Shown here one piece after another: positions 47,529-59,386 of a stretch of 64,000 nucleotides of DNA. The DNA is from Pseudomonas sp. SLFW. GTDB lineage: Bacteria > Pseudomonadota > Gammaproteobacteria > Pseudomonadales > Pseudomonadaceae. A program made the position numbers and the translations under genes. Where the stretch lies: positions 353,159 to 417,158 of the forward strand of contig NZ_JAAAKW010000005.1 of the NCBI RefSeq assembly GCF_009905615.1, read 5' to 3'. The notes under the pieces are model-generated. The model did no database searches and was not told the origin of the DNA. It saw only the letters and a list, made by a program, of their open reading frames with translations. Each line of letters begins with the position of its first letter. Within the stretch, counting starts at the first letter, position 1.

Positions 47529-47567
47529 ATTGTCTTCCTTATCCTGTCGCGAAAGGGTTAAGCGCCA

Positions 47568-48635
47568 TCAGAGGCTAGAGCGGTCAATCACCTGCAAGGC
47601 CATGCGTTCCAGCAGCGTGTTCATGTGAATGAACTGGGCGAAACGTTTGTCCTGAGTCTGGCCGTGGAAAAACCGGTAATAGATTTGCTGGACGATGCCT
47701 GCCAGACGGAACAGCCCGTAGGTGTAGTAAAAGTCGAAGTTATCGATGCGAATCCCGGAGCGTTCGGCGTAATACGCGACGAACTGTTCCCGGGTCAGCA
47801 TGCCGGGTGCATGGCTCGGCTGGCGGCGCATCAATTGGACGGGGGCGGGATCATCGGCCTGAATCCAGTACGCCAGGCTGTTGCCCAGGTCCATCAGCGG
47901 GTCGCCCAGCGTGGTCAGCTCCCAGTCGAGCACGCCGATGATCTGCATCGGGTTATCGGGGTCGAGGATGACGTTGTCGAAGCGGTAATCGTTGTGCACC
48001 AGGCTTGAGGTCGGGTGATCGGCGGGTTTCTTGTCGTCGAGCCAGCGCGCGACCTTTTCCCAGCTGGGTGCGTCCGGGGTGCGGGCCTTTTCATAGCGCT
48101 CGGCCCAGCCACGAATCTGTCGCTCGACATAGCCCTGCGGTTTGCCCAGATCGCCAAGGCCGCACGCCGTGTAATCCACCTGATGCAAGTCCACCAGTTT
48201 GTCGATGAAGCTTTTGCACAGCGCTTCGGTCTGCGCGGCATCGAAGTTCAGTTCGGCAGGCAGTTCGGCGCGCAAAATGATGCCCTTGACCCGCTCCATG
48301 ACGTAGAACTCAGCGCCAATCACCGAGTCGTCGGTGCAGTGCACGTAAGCCTTGGGGCAGTAGGGAAAGGCGTCTTTGAGCTGGTTGAGAATGCGGAATT
48401 CGCGGCCCATGTCGTGGGCGCTTTTCGCCTTGTGGCCGAACGGTGGGCGACGCAAGACGAATTCCTGCTCGGGGTATTTCAGCAGGTAGGTCAGGTTGGA
48501 CGCGCCACCGGGAAACTGGCTGATCTGCGCGGTGCCGCTCAGGCCCGGAATATGGGCCTTGAGGTACGGATCGATCAGCGCGGCGTCGAGTTCTTCGCCG
48601 GATCGAACCTGGGTGGACTGGTCGGTGAGCGCCAT
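47568..48635 (-). CDS. APH-family phosphotransferase (ACAD10/11 kinase-like)
   Basis: 355 residues, aminoglycoside phosphotransferase fold. Catalytic loop LVHNDYRFDNVILD and metal-binding GVLDWELTTLGDPLMDLG, N-terminal FPGGASNLTYLL. Proteins of this type in pseudomonads accompany acyl-CoA dehydrogenases and SDRs and are related to the kinase domain of ACAD10/11, which phosphorylates 4-hydroxyacyl-CoAs. That role here is inference. It is not expected to confer antibiotic resistance. Followed by the SDR. Confidence 0.88.
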   Translation of the reverse strand: MALTDQSTQVRSGEELDAALIDPYLKAHIPGLSGTAQISQFPGGASNLTYLLKYPEQEFVLRRPPFGHKAKSAHDMGREFRILNQLKDAFPYCPKAYVHCTDDSVIGAEFYVMERVKGIILRAELPAELNFDAAQTEALCKSFIDKLVDLHQVDYTACGLGDLGKPQGYVERQIRGWAERYEKARTPDAPSWEKVARWLDDKKPADHPTSSLVHNDYRFDNVILDPDNPMQIIGVLDWELTTLGDPLMDLGNSLAYWIQADDPAPVQLMRRQPSHAPGMLTREQFVAYYAERSGIRIDNFDFYYTYGLFRLAGIVQQIYYRFFHGQTQDKRFAQFIHMNTLLERMALQVIDRSSL

Positions 48636-48784
48636 GCTTATCCCTGTTGTTTATTTTGGAGGGTCATGATCATTGACTAATCTAATGCGCGCACCGCCTG
48701 CCGGACAAGCCATGGCGGGCCTTATTGGCGAGCGTGTTACGGATCAATCAGCCGCTTTGATCCAGGTGTCCGGAAACCATGGAG

Positions 48785-48817
48785 CAAAAAAAACCGAAGC
48801 CCGGAAGCTTCGGTTTT
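48785..48817 (-). terminator. Terminator after the SCP2 gene
   Basis: Stem AAAACCGAAGC / GCTTCGGTTTT with a 6-base loop; on the minus strand it ends in eight T. It separates the SCP2 unit from the phosphotransferase-SDR unit. Confidence 0.9.
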
Positions 48818-48854
48818 CAGGATTCACATCGCAGCTCGTAGTGAAACCTGAGGT

Positions 48855-49169
48855 TTATGACGGGAACAGCTCGCTCAATTTCATCGCCAGCATCATGTCG
48901 CCTTCTGCGCGCAGTTTGCCGCCCATGAAGGCCTGCATGCCGTCGGTCTCGCCGCTGACGATGCCTTCCAGGGTTTCGCCGTCCATGACCAGGGTCACTT
49001 GGGCGTCAGGGTTTTCGCCTTCCTGCAGCTCGCAGGTCTTGTCCTTGACGATCAGCGAGAAGTTCTTGGTTTCGTCGATACGGAAACCGAACACCAGGTC
49101 CAGGCCCGCAGCGGCTTCCGGGTTGAACTTGGCTTTCATGGCTTGTACGGCGTCGGCTACGGAGGTCAT
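48855..49169 (-). CDS. SCP2 sterol-carrier-domain protein
   Basis: 104 residues, a single SCP2 domain: ADAVQAMKAKFNPEAAAGLD, then VFGFRID and GETDGMQAFMGGKLRAEGD. It binds lipids or acyl-CoA in a hydrophobic tunnel. It starts 57 bp after the histidine phosphatase and has its own terminator, so the two likely form one transcript. Confidence 0.93.
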   Translation of the reverse strand: MTSVADAVQAMKAKFNPEAAAGLDLVFGFRIDETKNFSLIVKDKTCELQEGENPDAQVTLVMDGETLEGIVSGETDGMQAFMGGKLRAEGDMMLAMKLSELFPS

Positions 49170-49226
49170 GGGGTCATCCTTTCATATGAGTGATTGCTGG
49201 CACCTTGCGGGTGCGATTGGCCGGGC

Positions 49227-49937
49227 TCAGCGGTAGGTGATGAGCTCCGGCGCCTTCATCAGTTGCAGGTGCGCAAGACTGTTGAAGGAAGCCAGGGACA
49301 CCTCGCGACCCCGGAATTTCAGGTGGTTGAGCGAGGTGTTGACGATTTGCCAGTTGAGTTCGAATGCCTGGGTTGCAGGTATCCGGGTGATCAGGTGGAG
49401 CAGGGCGGTGATGGTGCCGCCGGAGGTGAACACGGCGATGCGGTCGTTGTGGCTGGCGCTCTCAAGAATCCGGTCGAGGCCTGCCTTCACCTGTTCGACG
49501 AACGCCAGCCAGCTTTGCAGCGCCGGGGTGTCGTGCTCGCCGCCGAGCCAGCGACCGACGATCAGCGCAAACAGGCGCTGAAACTCAGCGCGGTTGTGCG
49601 CCGCATTGCGCATGATCTCCAACGCGTGCGGCTCATCGCTCAACATCGCGGGGAGCAGGGCGCGGATCACCGCTTCGGCGTCGAATTCGTTGAAGGCAGT
49701 ATCGGTTTCCAGCGGGGGCGTGGTAAGCCCTGCGGCGTCCATTTGCGCCAGCGCCGTTTCGGCGGTGTGGCGTTGACGAAACAGGTTGCCCGATAGACAG
49801 CGATCAAACGTCAGACCCAACTGCGCCAAGTGCGCGCCGAGGACTTCGGCCTGGCGATAACCGGTCGGCGACAGAACGTCATAATCGTCCGCACCAAAGG
49901 AAGCCTGGCCATGTCGTATCAGATAGATGCTGCCCAC
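49227..49937 (-). CDS. Histidine phosphatase superfamily protein
   Basis: 236 residues. RHG motif with the phosphorylated His in YLIRHGQASFG, and the second His is replaced by the TSGGT segment (VFTSGGTITALL), where classical members have a His after the strand; the exact second histidine was not located, so catalytic competence is uncertain. It sits next to SCP2 and acyl-CoA type genes, and the substrate is unknown. Confidence 0.86.
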   Translation of the reverse strand: MGSIYLIRHGQASFGADDYDVLSPTGYRQAEVLGAHLAQLGLTFDRCLSGNLFRQRHTAETALAQMDAAGLTTPPLETDTAFNEFDAEAVIRALLPAMLSDEPHALEIMRNAAHNRAEFQRLFALIVGRWLGGEHDTPALQSWLAFVEQVKAGLDRILESASHNDRIAVFTSGGTITALLHLITRIPATQAFELNWQIVNTSLNHLKFRGREVSLASFNSLAHLQLMKAPELITYR

Positions 49938-50006
49938 GTCCGCGTCGTCCCGGTACGTTGAAAGTGTTGGGAGGTTATGAGGACGGTGCAGGGTCTGTCA
50001 ATGAAA

Positions 50007-50022
50007 AAACATACGCTTGTTT
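50007..50022. promoter_or_regulatory. Inverted repeat AAACA-N6-TGTTT upstream of the phosphatase-SCP2 unit
   Basis: AAACATACGCTTGTTT, 70 bp before the histidine phosphatase start, an imperfect dyad of the kind bound by TetR-type acyl-CoA regulators. No regulator gene is beside it, so the reader is unknown. Confidence 0.35.
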
Positions 50023-50141
50023 GAATTGGTCGATTGTCATGATCTTTGACGGTTGCGCGACTGGCCCGGCGCAAGGCACGCCGGTATGCTGGGCTCATTC
50101 GCGATCCTGTCCCGGATCAGACGTACAGGTAAGGAGTTTCT

Positions 50142-51164
50142 GTGGAGTTCATGTTCGATTACGCCAGCTTTCTGGCAAAGACCGTCACAGTGGTGGTCGC
50201 GATTGTCGTGGTGCTGGTCGTCATCGCGTCCATGCGCGGGCGCGGTCGTCGTGGCGGCGGTGGTCAGTTGCACGTGACTAAGCTCAATGATTTCTACAAG
50301 GGCCTGCGCGACCGCCTTGAAGGCTCGTTGCTGGACAAGGCCCGCCTGAAGGCGCTGCGCAAGGCCCAGGCCAAAGAGCAGAAGAAGGACAAGAAACAGC
50401 CGGTGGTCAAGCCACGCGTCTATGTGCTGGATTTCGACGGTGACATCAAGGCCTCGGCCACCGAGAGCATGCGCCACGAGATCACGGCACTGTTGACCCT
50501 TGCCACCGACAAGGACGAAGTAGTGCTGCGTCTGGAAAGTGGCGGCGGCATGGTGCACAGCTACGGTCTGGCGTCGTCGCAACTGGCGCGGATTCGCCAA
50601 GCGGGCATTCCGCTGACTATCTGCATCGACAAGGTCGCGGCCAGCGGCGGTTACATGATGGCCTGTATCGGCAATCGCATCATCAGCGCGCCGTTTGCGG
50701 TGCTGGGGTCCATTGGCGTGGTGGCGCAACTGCCGAACGTCAATCGCTTGCTGAAGAAGCATGACATCGACTTCGAAGTGCTGACCGCCGGTGAATACAA
50801 ACGCACGCTGACGGTGTTTGGCGAAAACACCGAGAAGGGCCGCGAAAAATTCCAGCAAGACTTGGACATTACTCACGAGCTGTTCAAGAACTTCGTCGCC
50901 AGCTACCGCCCGCAATTGCAGATCGATGAAGTGGCCACCGGTGAAGTCTGGCTGGGCATGGCCGCCAAGGATAAGCAATTGGTAGATGAATTGAAGACCA
51001 GCGACGAATACCTGGCTGACAAGGCCAAGACCGCCGACGTGTTCCATTTGCACTATGCCGAGCGCAAGAGTTTGCAGGAGCGCGTGGGCCTGGCGGCCAG
51101 CGGCTCGGTGGATCGTCTGGTGACAGGTTGGTGGAGCCGGTTGATGCAGCAGCGGTTCTGGTAA
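50142..51164 (+). CDS. sohB: SohB-type inner-membrane serine protease
   Basis: 340 residues. One membrane segment (about 10-30), basic linker (about 70-92), then the S49 protease domain with the Ser nucleophile in KVAASGGYMMACIGN and the lysine in GEYKRTLTVFGEN. It degrades membrane-associated or signal peptides in the periplasm. Start GTG at 50142 with AAGGAG six bases before; the ATG three codons on is a second option. Confidence 0.93.
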   Translation: MEFMFDYASFLAKTVTVVVAIVVVLVVIASMRGRGRRGGGGQLHVTKLNDFYKGLRDRLEGSLLDKARLKALRKAQAKEQKKDKKQPVVKPRVYVLDFDGDIKASATESMRHEITALLTLATDKDEVVLRLESGGGMVHSYGLASSQLARIRQAGIPLTICIDKVAASGGYMMACIGNRIISAPFAVLGSIGVVAQLPNVNRLLKKHDIDFEVLTAGEYKRTLTVFGENTEKGREKFQQDLDITHELFKNFVASYRPQLQIDEVATGEVWLGMAAKDKQLVDELKTSDEYLADKAKTADVFHLHYAERKSLQERVGLAASGSVDRLVTGWWSRLMQQRFW

Positions 51165-51189
51165 GGAAAGTTCGGGCGTTCTTTTAACC

Positions 51190-51281
51190 CTGTGGGAGCG
51201 AATTCATTCGCGAGAGGTCGTGATGACCGACACGTCGCTGTCGGATGTACCCTCGCATCGCGAATGAATTCGCTCCCACAG
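51190..51281. repeat. REPIN, family A
   Basis: Perfect left arm 51190-51212 and right arm 51259-51281, 46-base spacer containing an internal ACGTCGCTGT segment. Lies just after sohB. Confidence 0.92.
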
Positions 51282-51320
51282 ATTCTTCACATGCCTCCAG
51301 ATAGGCTGCGTCTGCCCCAA

Positions 51321-51356
51321 AAAAAGCCCCGGCTTCTCACGAAACCGGGGCTTTTT
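51321..51356. terminator. Bidirectional terminator between sohB and DUF934 gene
   Basis: 12-bp stem AAAAAGCCCCGG / CCGGGGCTTTTT with 12-base loop, T-runs on both strands; ends both convergent units. Confidence 0.92.
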
Positions 51357-51379
51357 GTTGCTCGCTTTTCAGCGTCGAA

Positions 51380-51874
51380 TCAACGACGACGGAACAGCGG
51401 CAAAGGCTCGTCAGTGGCAGCCTGGTAGGTCACGGAGAAGTCTTTCAGGCTTTCCAGCGCCTCATACGGGTCTTTGTCCGCGCGAATGGCGAAGGCGTCG
51501 AAGCCGCAACGGCGCAGGTAGAACAGTTGATCGCGCAACACGTCGCCAATCGCCCGCAGTTCGCCCTTGAAGCCGTAGCGGTCGCGCAGCAGACGCGCAT
51601 TGGAGTAGCTGCGGCCGTCGGTGAATGCCGGAAAGTTCAGGGCAATCACCTGGAACTGGCTGGCGTCCTCACCGATTTCCTCGGCTTCCTCGTCGGCGTC
51701 CAGCCACACGCCAAGGCCACCATCGCGGGCTTTGAGCGCATGGCCGTGGTCACGCCACAGCGCCAGCGGCACGATCAGGTCGTCGCAGTTGGACAGGCCG
51801 TCGAGGGTGGTGTCCTTCGGCAGCAGGTGCCAGGTCTCGTCGATGACTTCGTTGTTCTTAATGATTCGCTGCAT
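51380..51874 (-). CDS. DUF934 protein of the sulfite reductase operon
   Basis: 164 residues, DUF934 family, almost always encoded just after cysI in pseudomonads. Motifs LIVPLALWRDHG, ALNFPAFTDGRSYSNARLLRD and EALRDFS-like EALESLKDFSVTYQ. Function not established; a role in electron supply or assembly for sulfite reductase is guessed from synteny. Its start overlaps the end of cysI by 17 bp. Confidence 0.9.
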   Translation of the reverse strand: MQRIIKNNEVIDETWHLLPKDTTLDGLSNCDDLIVPLALWRDHGHALKARDGGLGVWLDADEEAEEIGEDASQFQVIALNFPAFTDGRSYSNARLLRDRYGFKGELRAIGDVLRDQLFYLRRCGFDAFAIRADKDPYEALESLKDFSVTYQAATDEPLPLFRRR

Positions 51875-53516
51875 AGACGCGCTCCTTGAAAGGGTCGATG
51901 CCGATACGCTGGTACGTGTCGATGAAACGCTCGTCTTCGTTGCGTTTTTCGACGTAGACGTTGATCAGCTTCTCGATCACGTCCGGCATGGCGTCCTGTG
52001 CGAACGACGGGCCAAGAATCTTGCCCAGGCTTGCGTCCCGGCTGGCACTGCCGCCGAGAGAAACCTGATAGAACTCTTCGCCTTTCTTGTCCACGCCCAG
52101 AATGCCGATATGGCCGACGTGGTGGTGGCCGCAGGCGTTCATGCAGCCGGAGATGTTCAGGTCCAGCTCACCGATGTCGAACAGGTAGTCGAGATCGTCA
52201 AAACGGCGCTGGATGGATTCGGCGATCGGGATCGACTTGGCGTTGGCCAGCGAGCAGAAGTCACCGCCAGGGCAGCAGATGATGTCGGTCAGCAGGCCGA
52301 TGTTCGGGGTCGCGAAGCCTTGCTCACGCAGCTCGCCCCACATCGCGAACAGTTGGCTCTGCTCGACGTCGGCCAGAATCACGTTCTGCTCGTGAGAGGT
52401 GCGCAGTTGGCCGAAGCTGTAGCGGTCGGCCAGGTCGGCGATGCCGTCCAGCTGCTTGTCGGTGACGTCGCCCGGCGCCACGCCGGTGGGTTTAAGCGAC
52501 AGGGTCACGGCCGCGTAGCCCGGTTTTTTATGGGCCAGCACATTACGGGTGCGCCAGCGGGCGAAACCCGGGTGCTCTTTGTCGAGCTGAGCCAGCTCCG
52601 CGCTATGGTCAGCGAGGGCCTTGTACTCGGGGTCGACGAAGTGCTTGGCGATGCGGTGCACTTCGGCTTCGGTGAGGGTGGTCTGGCCGCCGCGCAGGTG
52701 AGCCATTTCGGCCTCGACCTTTTCAGCGAAGACTTCCGGGGTCAGGGCCTTGACCAGAATCTTGATCCGGGCCTTGTACTTGTTGTCACGACGGCCATAG
52801 CGGTTGTACACACGCAGGATGGCGTCGAGGTAGCTCAACAGGTCTTGCCACGGCAGGAATTCGTTGATGAACGCACCCACCACCGGCGTACGACCGAGGC
52901 CACCACCGACCAGTACACGGAAGCCCAGCTCGCCCGCAGCGTTCTTGATCGGCTCAAGGCCAATGTCGTGCACTTCGATGGCGGCGCGGTCAGACGTCGA
53001 GCCGTTGATCGCAATCTTGAACTTGCGCGGCAGGTAGGCGAATTCCGGGTGGAAGGTCGTCCACTGACGCACGATCTCGCACCATGGGCGCGGGTCAACC
53101 AGTTCGTCAGCAGCGACGCCAGCGAATTGGTCCGTGGTGACGTTGCGCAGGCAGTTGCCGCTGGTCTGGATCGCGTGCATCTGCACGGTCGCCAGTTCGG
53201 CGAGGATGTCGGGAATGTCTTCCAGCGCGGGCCAGTTGAACTGCACGTTCTGGCGGGTGCTGATGTGCGCGTAGCCTTTGTCGTAGTCGCGGGCGATTTT
53301 CGCCAGCATCCGTGTCTGACGCGAAGTCAGTTGTCCGTAAGGCACCGCCACGCGCAGCATCGGGGCGAAGCGCTGAATGTAGAGGCCGTTTTGCAGGCGG
53401 AGCGGGCGGAACTCTTCTTCGCTGAGTTCGCCGGCCAGATAGCGGCGGGTCTGGTCGCGGAACTGCTTGACGCGGTCCTCGACGATCCGCTGATCGTACT
53501 CGTCGTATACGTACAT
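51858..53516 (-). CDS. cysI: Sulfite reductase hemoprotein (nitrite/sulfite reductase family)
   Basis: 552 residues. Two repeats with the siroheme/4Fe-4S ligands in CCPGGDFCSLANAKS and NISGCMNACGHHHVG. It reduces sulfite to sulfide in cysteine synthesis. The start MYVYDEYDQRIVEDRV at 53516 is that of the family and has AGGA before it; the frame is open further up. It is more like the ferredoxin-type enzymes than the E. coli CysI, and no flavoprotein CysJ is beside it, so ferredoxin or another donor is likely. Confidence 0.92.
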   Translation of the reverse strand: MYVYDEYDQRIVEDRVKQFRDQTRRYLAGELSEEEFRPLRLQNGLYIQRFAPMLRVAVPYGQLTSRQTRMLAKIARDYDKGYAHISTRQNVQFNWPALEDIPDILAELATVQMHAIQTSGNCLRNVTTDQFAGVAADELVDPRPWCEIVRQWTTFHPEFAYLPRKFKIAINGSTSDRAAIEVHDIGLEPIKNAAGELGFRVLVGGGLGRTPVVGAFINEFLPWQDLLSYLDAILRVYNRYGRRDNKYKARIKILVKALTPEVFAEKVEAEMAHLRGGQTTLTEAEVHRIAKHFVDPEYKALADHSAELAQLDKEHPGFARWRTRNVLAHKKPGYAAVTLSLKPTGVAPGDVTDKQLDGIADLADRYSFGQLRTSHEQNVILADVEQSQLFAMWGELREQGFATPNIGLLTDIICCPGGDFCSLANAKSIPIAESIQRRFDDLDYLFDIGELDLNISGCMNACGHHHVGHIGILGVDKKGEEFYQVSLGGSASRDASLGKILGPSFAQDAMPDVIEKLINVYVEKRNEDERFIDTYQRIGIDPFKERVYAANH

Positions 53517-53843
53517 GGTGGTCCTGTTCTCAGGCGGTTCACTGCTGTCTGGATGATCTGAGAGGCGATGCGATGCCGCCTGCATTCAGGATGTCCCGAC
53601 AAATCTGCGCGCACGGTCGCGCAGCCTCAACGAGGCCGGGCGGAGGTTACCAGTTTGTGGATATGCGCAAAAGTGATGTTTGAATATAAGCAAAGAACCG
53701 AACGTGCTAAGCGCTTCGTCAGTTGCCCACAGTCCCCCTTGTGATAAGGACACGCCTCAACTTTACTCACGAGACAGCCGGGGTCAACCGTCTCCGGCGG
53801 GCTGGATCTGCAATCACCCATAAGACCGACAAGAGGCGATGCA
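53517..53843. other. Intergenic region upstream of cysI
   Basis: 327 bp between the divergent cysI and the small membrane protein gene. It should carry the cysI promoter; no CysB-like site could be picked by eye. No gene seen. Confidence 0.5.
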
Positions 53844-53960
53844 ATGAGCAACCACCACCCTAAAACTGCCAAGTCCGACAGTCATGTAGATGCCTGGGCG
53901 ATTTTCTTTCTCATCGTACTCGTCGTGGGGGCCGCCGTTTTCTGGGTCAGTCACCAGTAG
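53844..53960 (+). CDS. Small single-membrane-span protein, 38 residues
   Basis: ATG at 53844 with AGAGG about eight bases before, stop at 53958-53960. The peptide has a charged, His-rich head (MSNHHPKTAKSDSHVDAW) and a hydrophobic segment (residues about 19-36: IFFLIVLVVGAAVFWVS). Similar tiny proteins exist in other pseudomonads as hypothetical proteins, as I recall. It could sit in the inner membrane; function unknown. Confidence 0.65.
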   Translation: MSNHHPKTAKSDSHVDAWAIFFLIVLVVGAAVFWVSHQ

Positions 53961-54065
53961 CGCGGACACCGGGCTGACGCGGGGTACAACTTACCCGGCC
54001 GCTGCCGATAAGGTATAAGCAGACCTGTGCAAGGTCGTCTGCATACTTTATGGCGTTGAGGCTCG

Positions 54066-55160
54066 GTGTCCATGATCAGGTTTTTCAGTGGCTGCCTCAT
54101 TGGCGTCGTGGGCTGGCTTTGGCTGGGCGGTGCCTGGGCCGCGTCGGTTGTGTTTCTCAATCCGGGTTCGACGCCTGATCCTTACTGGAACAGCTATTCC
54201 CGATTCATGGAGGCGGCTGCCAGTCGCCTGGGCATGGACCTGACCGTCTATTACACCGATCGCGATACGCGCACCTTGCTGACCCTCGCGCGCAACGCGT
54301 TGCAGGGCAGCCCGCGTCCGGATTATCTGGTGTTTTCCAATGAGCTGAATGTGGCGCCGGAGGTGCTGCGTCTGTCCGTGGGCAGCGGCGTGAAACTGCT
54401 GGCAGTGAACAACACGTTCACAGACGACCAACTGGCCATTCTCGGCGACCTGCACAGTCGCTACCCGGATTTCCTCGGCAGTGTGGTGGCCAACGACGAG
54501 GAGGGCGGGTATCTCGTCGCCAAGCGTTTGATTGACTCGCATCCTCCGGTGCTGCCCGGCCAGACCATTGACATGCTGGCGTTTTCCGGCACCAACAGCA
54601 CGCCGGTGTCGTTGCAGCGGGAGCGCGGCCTTTATCGCGCCTTGGCCGAACACCCGGAGATACGTCTTCGGCAGATCGTCCTTGGCGGCTGGCGCCGGGA
54701 CCGTGCGTATGAACAGGCGCAAGTGCTGCTCAAGCGCTACCCCAACGTGCACCTCATCTGGACCGCCAGCGATCAAATGGCGTTTGGTGTCATCGATGCT
54801 GTGCGCGAGGCGGGCAAGCAGCCGGGCAAGGACATCTGGCTCGGCACCATCAACGACTCCACTGCAGCCTTGCAAGCCTTGCTGGAAGGGCGTCTGACGG
54901 TGGTGGCGGGCGGGCATTTCACGCTGGGCGGCTGGGCGCTGGTGCTGTTGAATGATTATGACCATACCGACCCCAAAACCCGTCAGGCCATCGGCTCATG
55001 GATCGTGCGCGCGATGCAGATCAGGGAGCGTCGCGACAGCGTGCACTTCATGCAGGCCAATGCCCGCGACGATTACGACATTGACGTGCGTGAGTTTGTC
55101 GGGGGTCACAGCCCGCCGAGCGTGACGTACCCCTTCGTGCGGCTGGAAACGTCCAACTGA
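54066..55160 (+). CDS. Orphan periplasmic sugar-type binding protein
   Basis: 364 residues. Signal peptide MIRFFSGCLIGVVGWLWLGG with a cut after AWA, then a type 1 periplasmic-binding fold (VVFLNPGSTPDPYWNSYSRF; TASDQMAFGVIDAVREAG, typical of the LacI/ribose-binding class). No ABC permease or ATPase accompanies it. Such orphans often feed a sensor kinase or cyclase. The first codon could be GTG at 54066 or ATG at 54072. Confidence 0.86.
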   Translation: MSMIRFFSGCLIGVVGWLWLGGAWAASVVFLNPGSTPDPYWNSYSRFMEAAASRLGMDLTVYYTDRDTRTLLTLARNALQGSPRPDYLVFSNELNVAPEVLRLSVGSGVKLLAVNNTFTDDQLAILGDLHSRYPDFLGSVVANDEEGGYLVAKRLIDSHPPVLPGQTIDMLAFSGTNSTPVSLQRERGLYRALAEHPEIRLRQIVLGGWRRDRAYEQAQVLLKRYPNVHLIWTASDQMAFGVIDAVREAGKQPGKDIWLGTINDSTAALQALLEGRLTVVAGGHFTLGGWALVLLNDYDHTDPKTRQAIGSWIVRAMQIRERRDSVHFMQANARDDYDIDVREFVGGHSPPSVTYPFVRLETSN

Positions 55161-55169
55161 GCGCCGCTA

Positions 55170-55412
55170 TCAGTTCAGGGCGAAATACAGCACCAGTTGC
55201 ACGATGCCCAACAACACCAACGCGAAAATCGCCGTGAATGCCACGCCCATGATCACGAAATGCGAGGGCTTGCCATGGGTAAAGTCCCGCGCTCGGTTCT
55301 TGTGGCTTTGGACGCCAAAGGCTGCCGCCATGACGCTGTGCAGCATCTGCCAGAAGGTGGGTGGTTTGGGATCTTCGGGGTGTTGAGGGGAATCGTTGGA
55401 TGAGGGTTCCAT
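55170..55412 (-). CDS. DUF2970 membrane protein
   Basis: 80 residues, DUF2970. Soluble head with Pro, Asp and Ser, then PPTFWQMLHSVMAAAFGVQS and a C-terminal membrane segment (about 57-79). AAGGAGGAT lies four bases before ATG, but inside a perfect 10-bp hairpin (listed separately). Function unknown. Converges with the binding-protein gene. Confidence 0.88.
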   Translation of the reverse strand: MEPSSNDSPQHPEDPKPPTFWQMLHSVMAAAFGVQSHKNRARDFTHGKPSHFVIMGVAFTAIFALVLLGIVQLVLYFALN

Positions 55413-55415
55413 GAC

Positions 55416-55439
55416 ATCCTCCTTGTATCCAAGGAGGAT
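55416..55439 (-). promoter_or_regulatory. Shine-Dalgarno-sequestering hairpin of the DUF2970 gene
   Basis: On the mRNA strand ATCCTCCTTG-GATA-CAAGGAGGAT folds into a perfect 10-bp stem with a four-base loop, and the whole AAGGAGG lies in the 3' arm with AUG three bases after it. No T-run follows, so it is not a terminator. It should lower or condition translation, as in RNA thermometers or ligand-gated sites. Confidence 0.7.
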
Positions 55440-55502
55440 AGCTCACGGTCCGCGCTGCGGTATCTACGCCTTCGGCAGAAGCAGGCTTGCGCGGGAGCGA
55501 CG

Positions 55503-59213
<3,711 letters not shown>

Positions 59214-59282
59214 TGGCTTACCCGGACGAAGAAATACGAAAAAAAGGGGACGCTGAAAGGTGCGAAATAATAGCAAACCTGT

Positions 59283-59297
59283 ACGGTTTTAAACCGT
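59283..59297. promoter_or_regulatory. Dyad ACGGTTT-T-AAACCGT between metH and cti
   Basis: 7-bp perfect arms about a single central T, 70 bp before metH. It overlaps the likely -35 position for a minus-strand TATTAT (about 59267-59272). Regulator unknown. Confidence 0.4.
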
Positions 59298-59386
59298 CAC
59301 GGAATTTAGATGAATTCTGTTCATGTTGATGGCGGCTCGCCACGGGTAGAATCGCCGCAGGTTTTTTCTATCAGGACGTCCGTTCC

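Noticed and set aside
47568..48635. Aminoglycoside resistance gene
   Set aside because: The fold matches, but context and motifs fit the acyl-CoA-associated branch of the family.
59214..59386. Cobalamin riboswitch before metH
   Set aside because: The leader is too short and lacks the B12-box sequence; only a small dyad is present.
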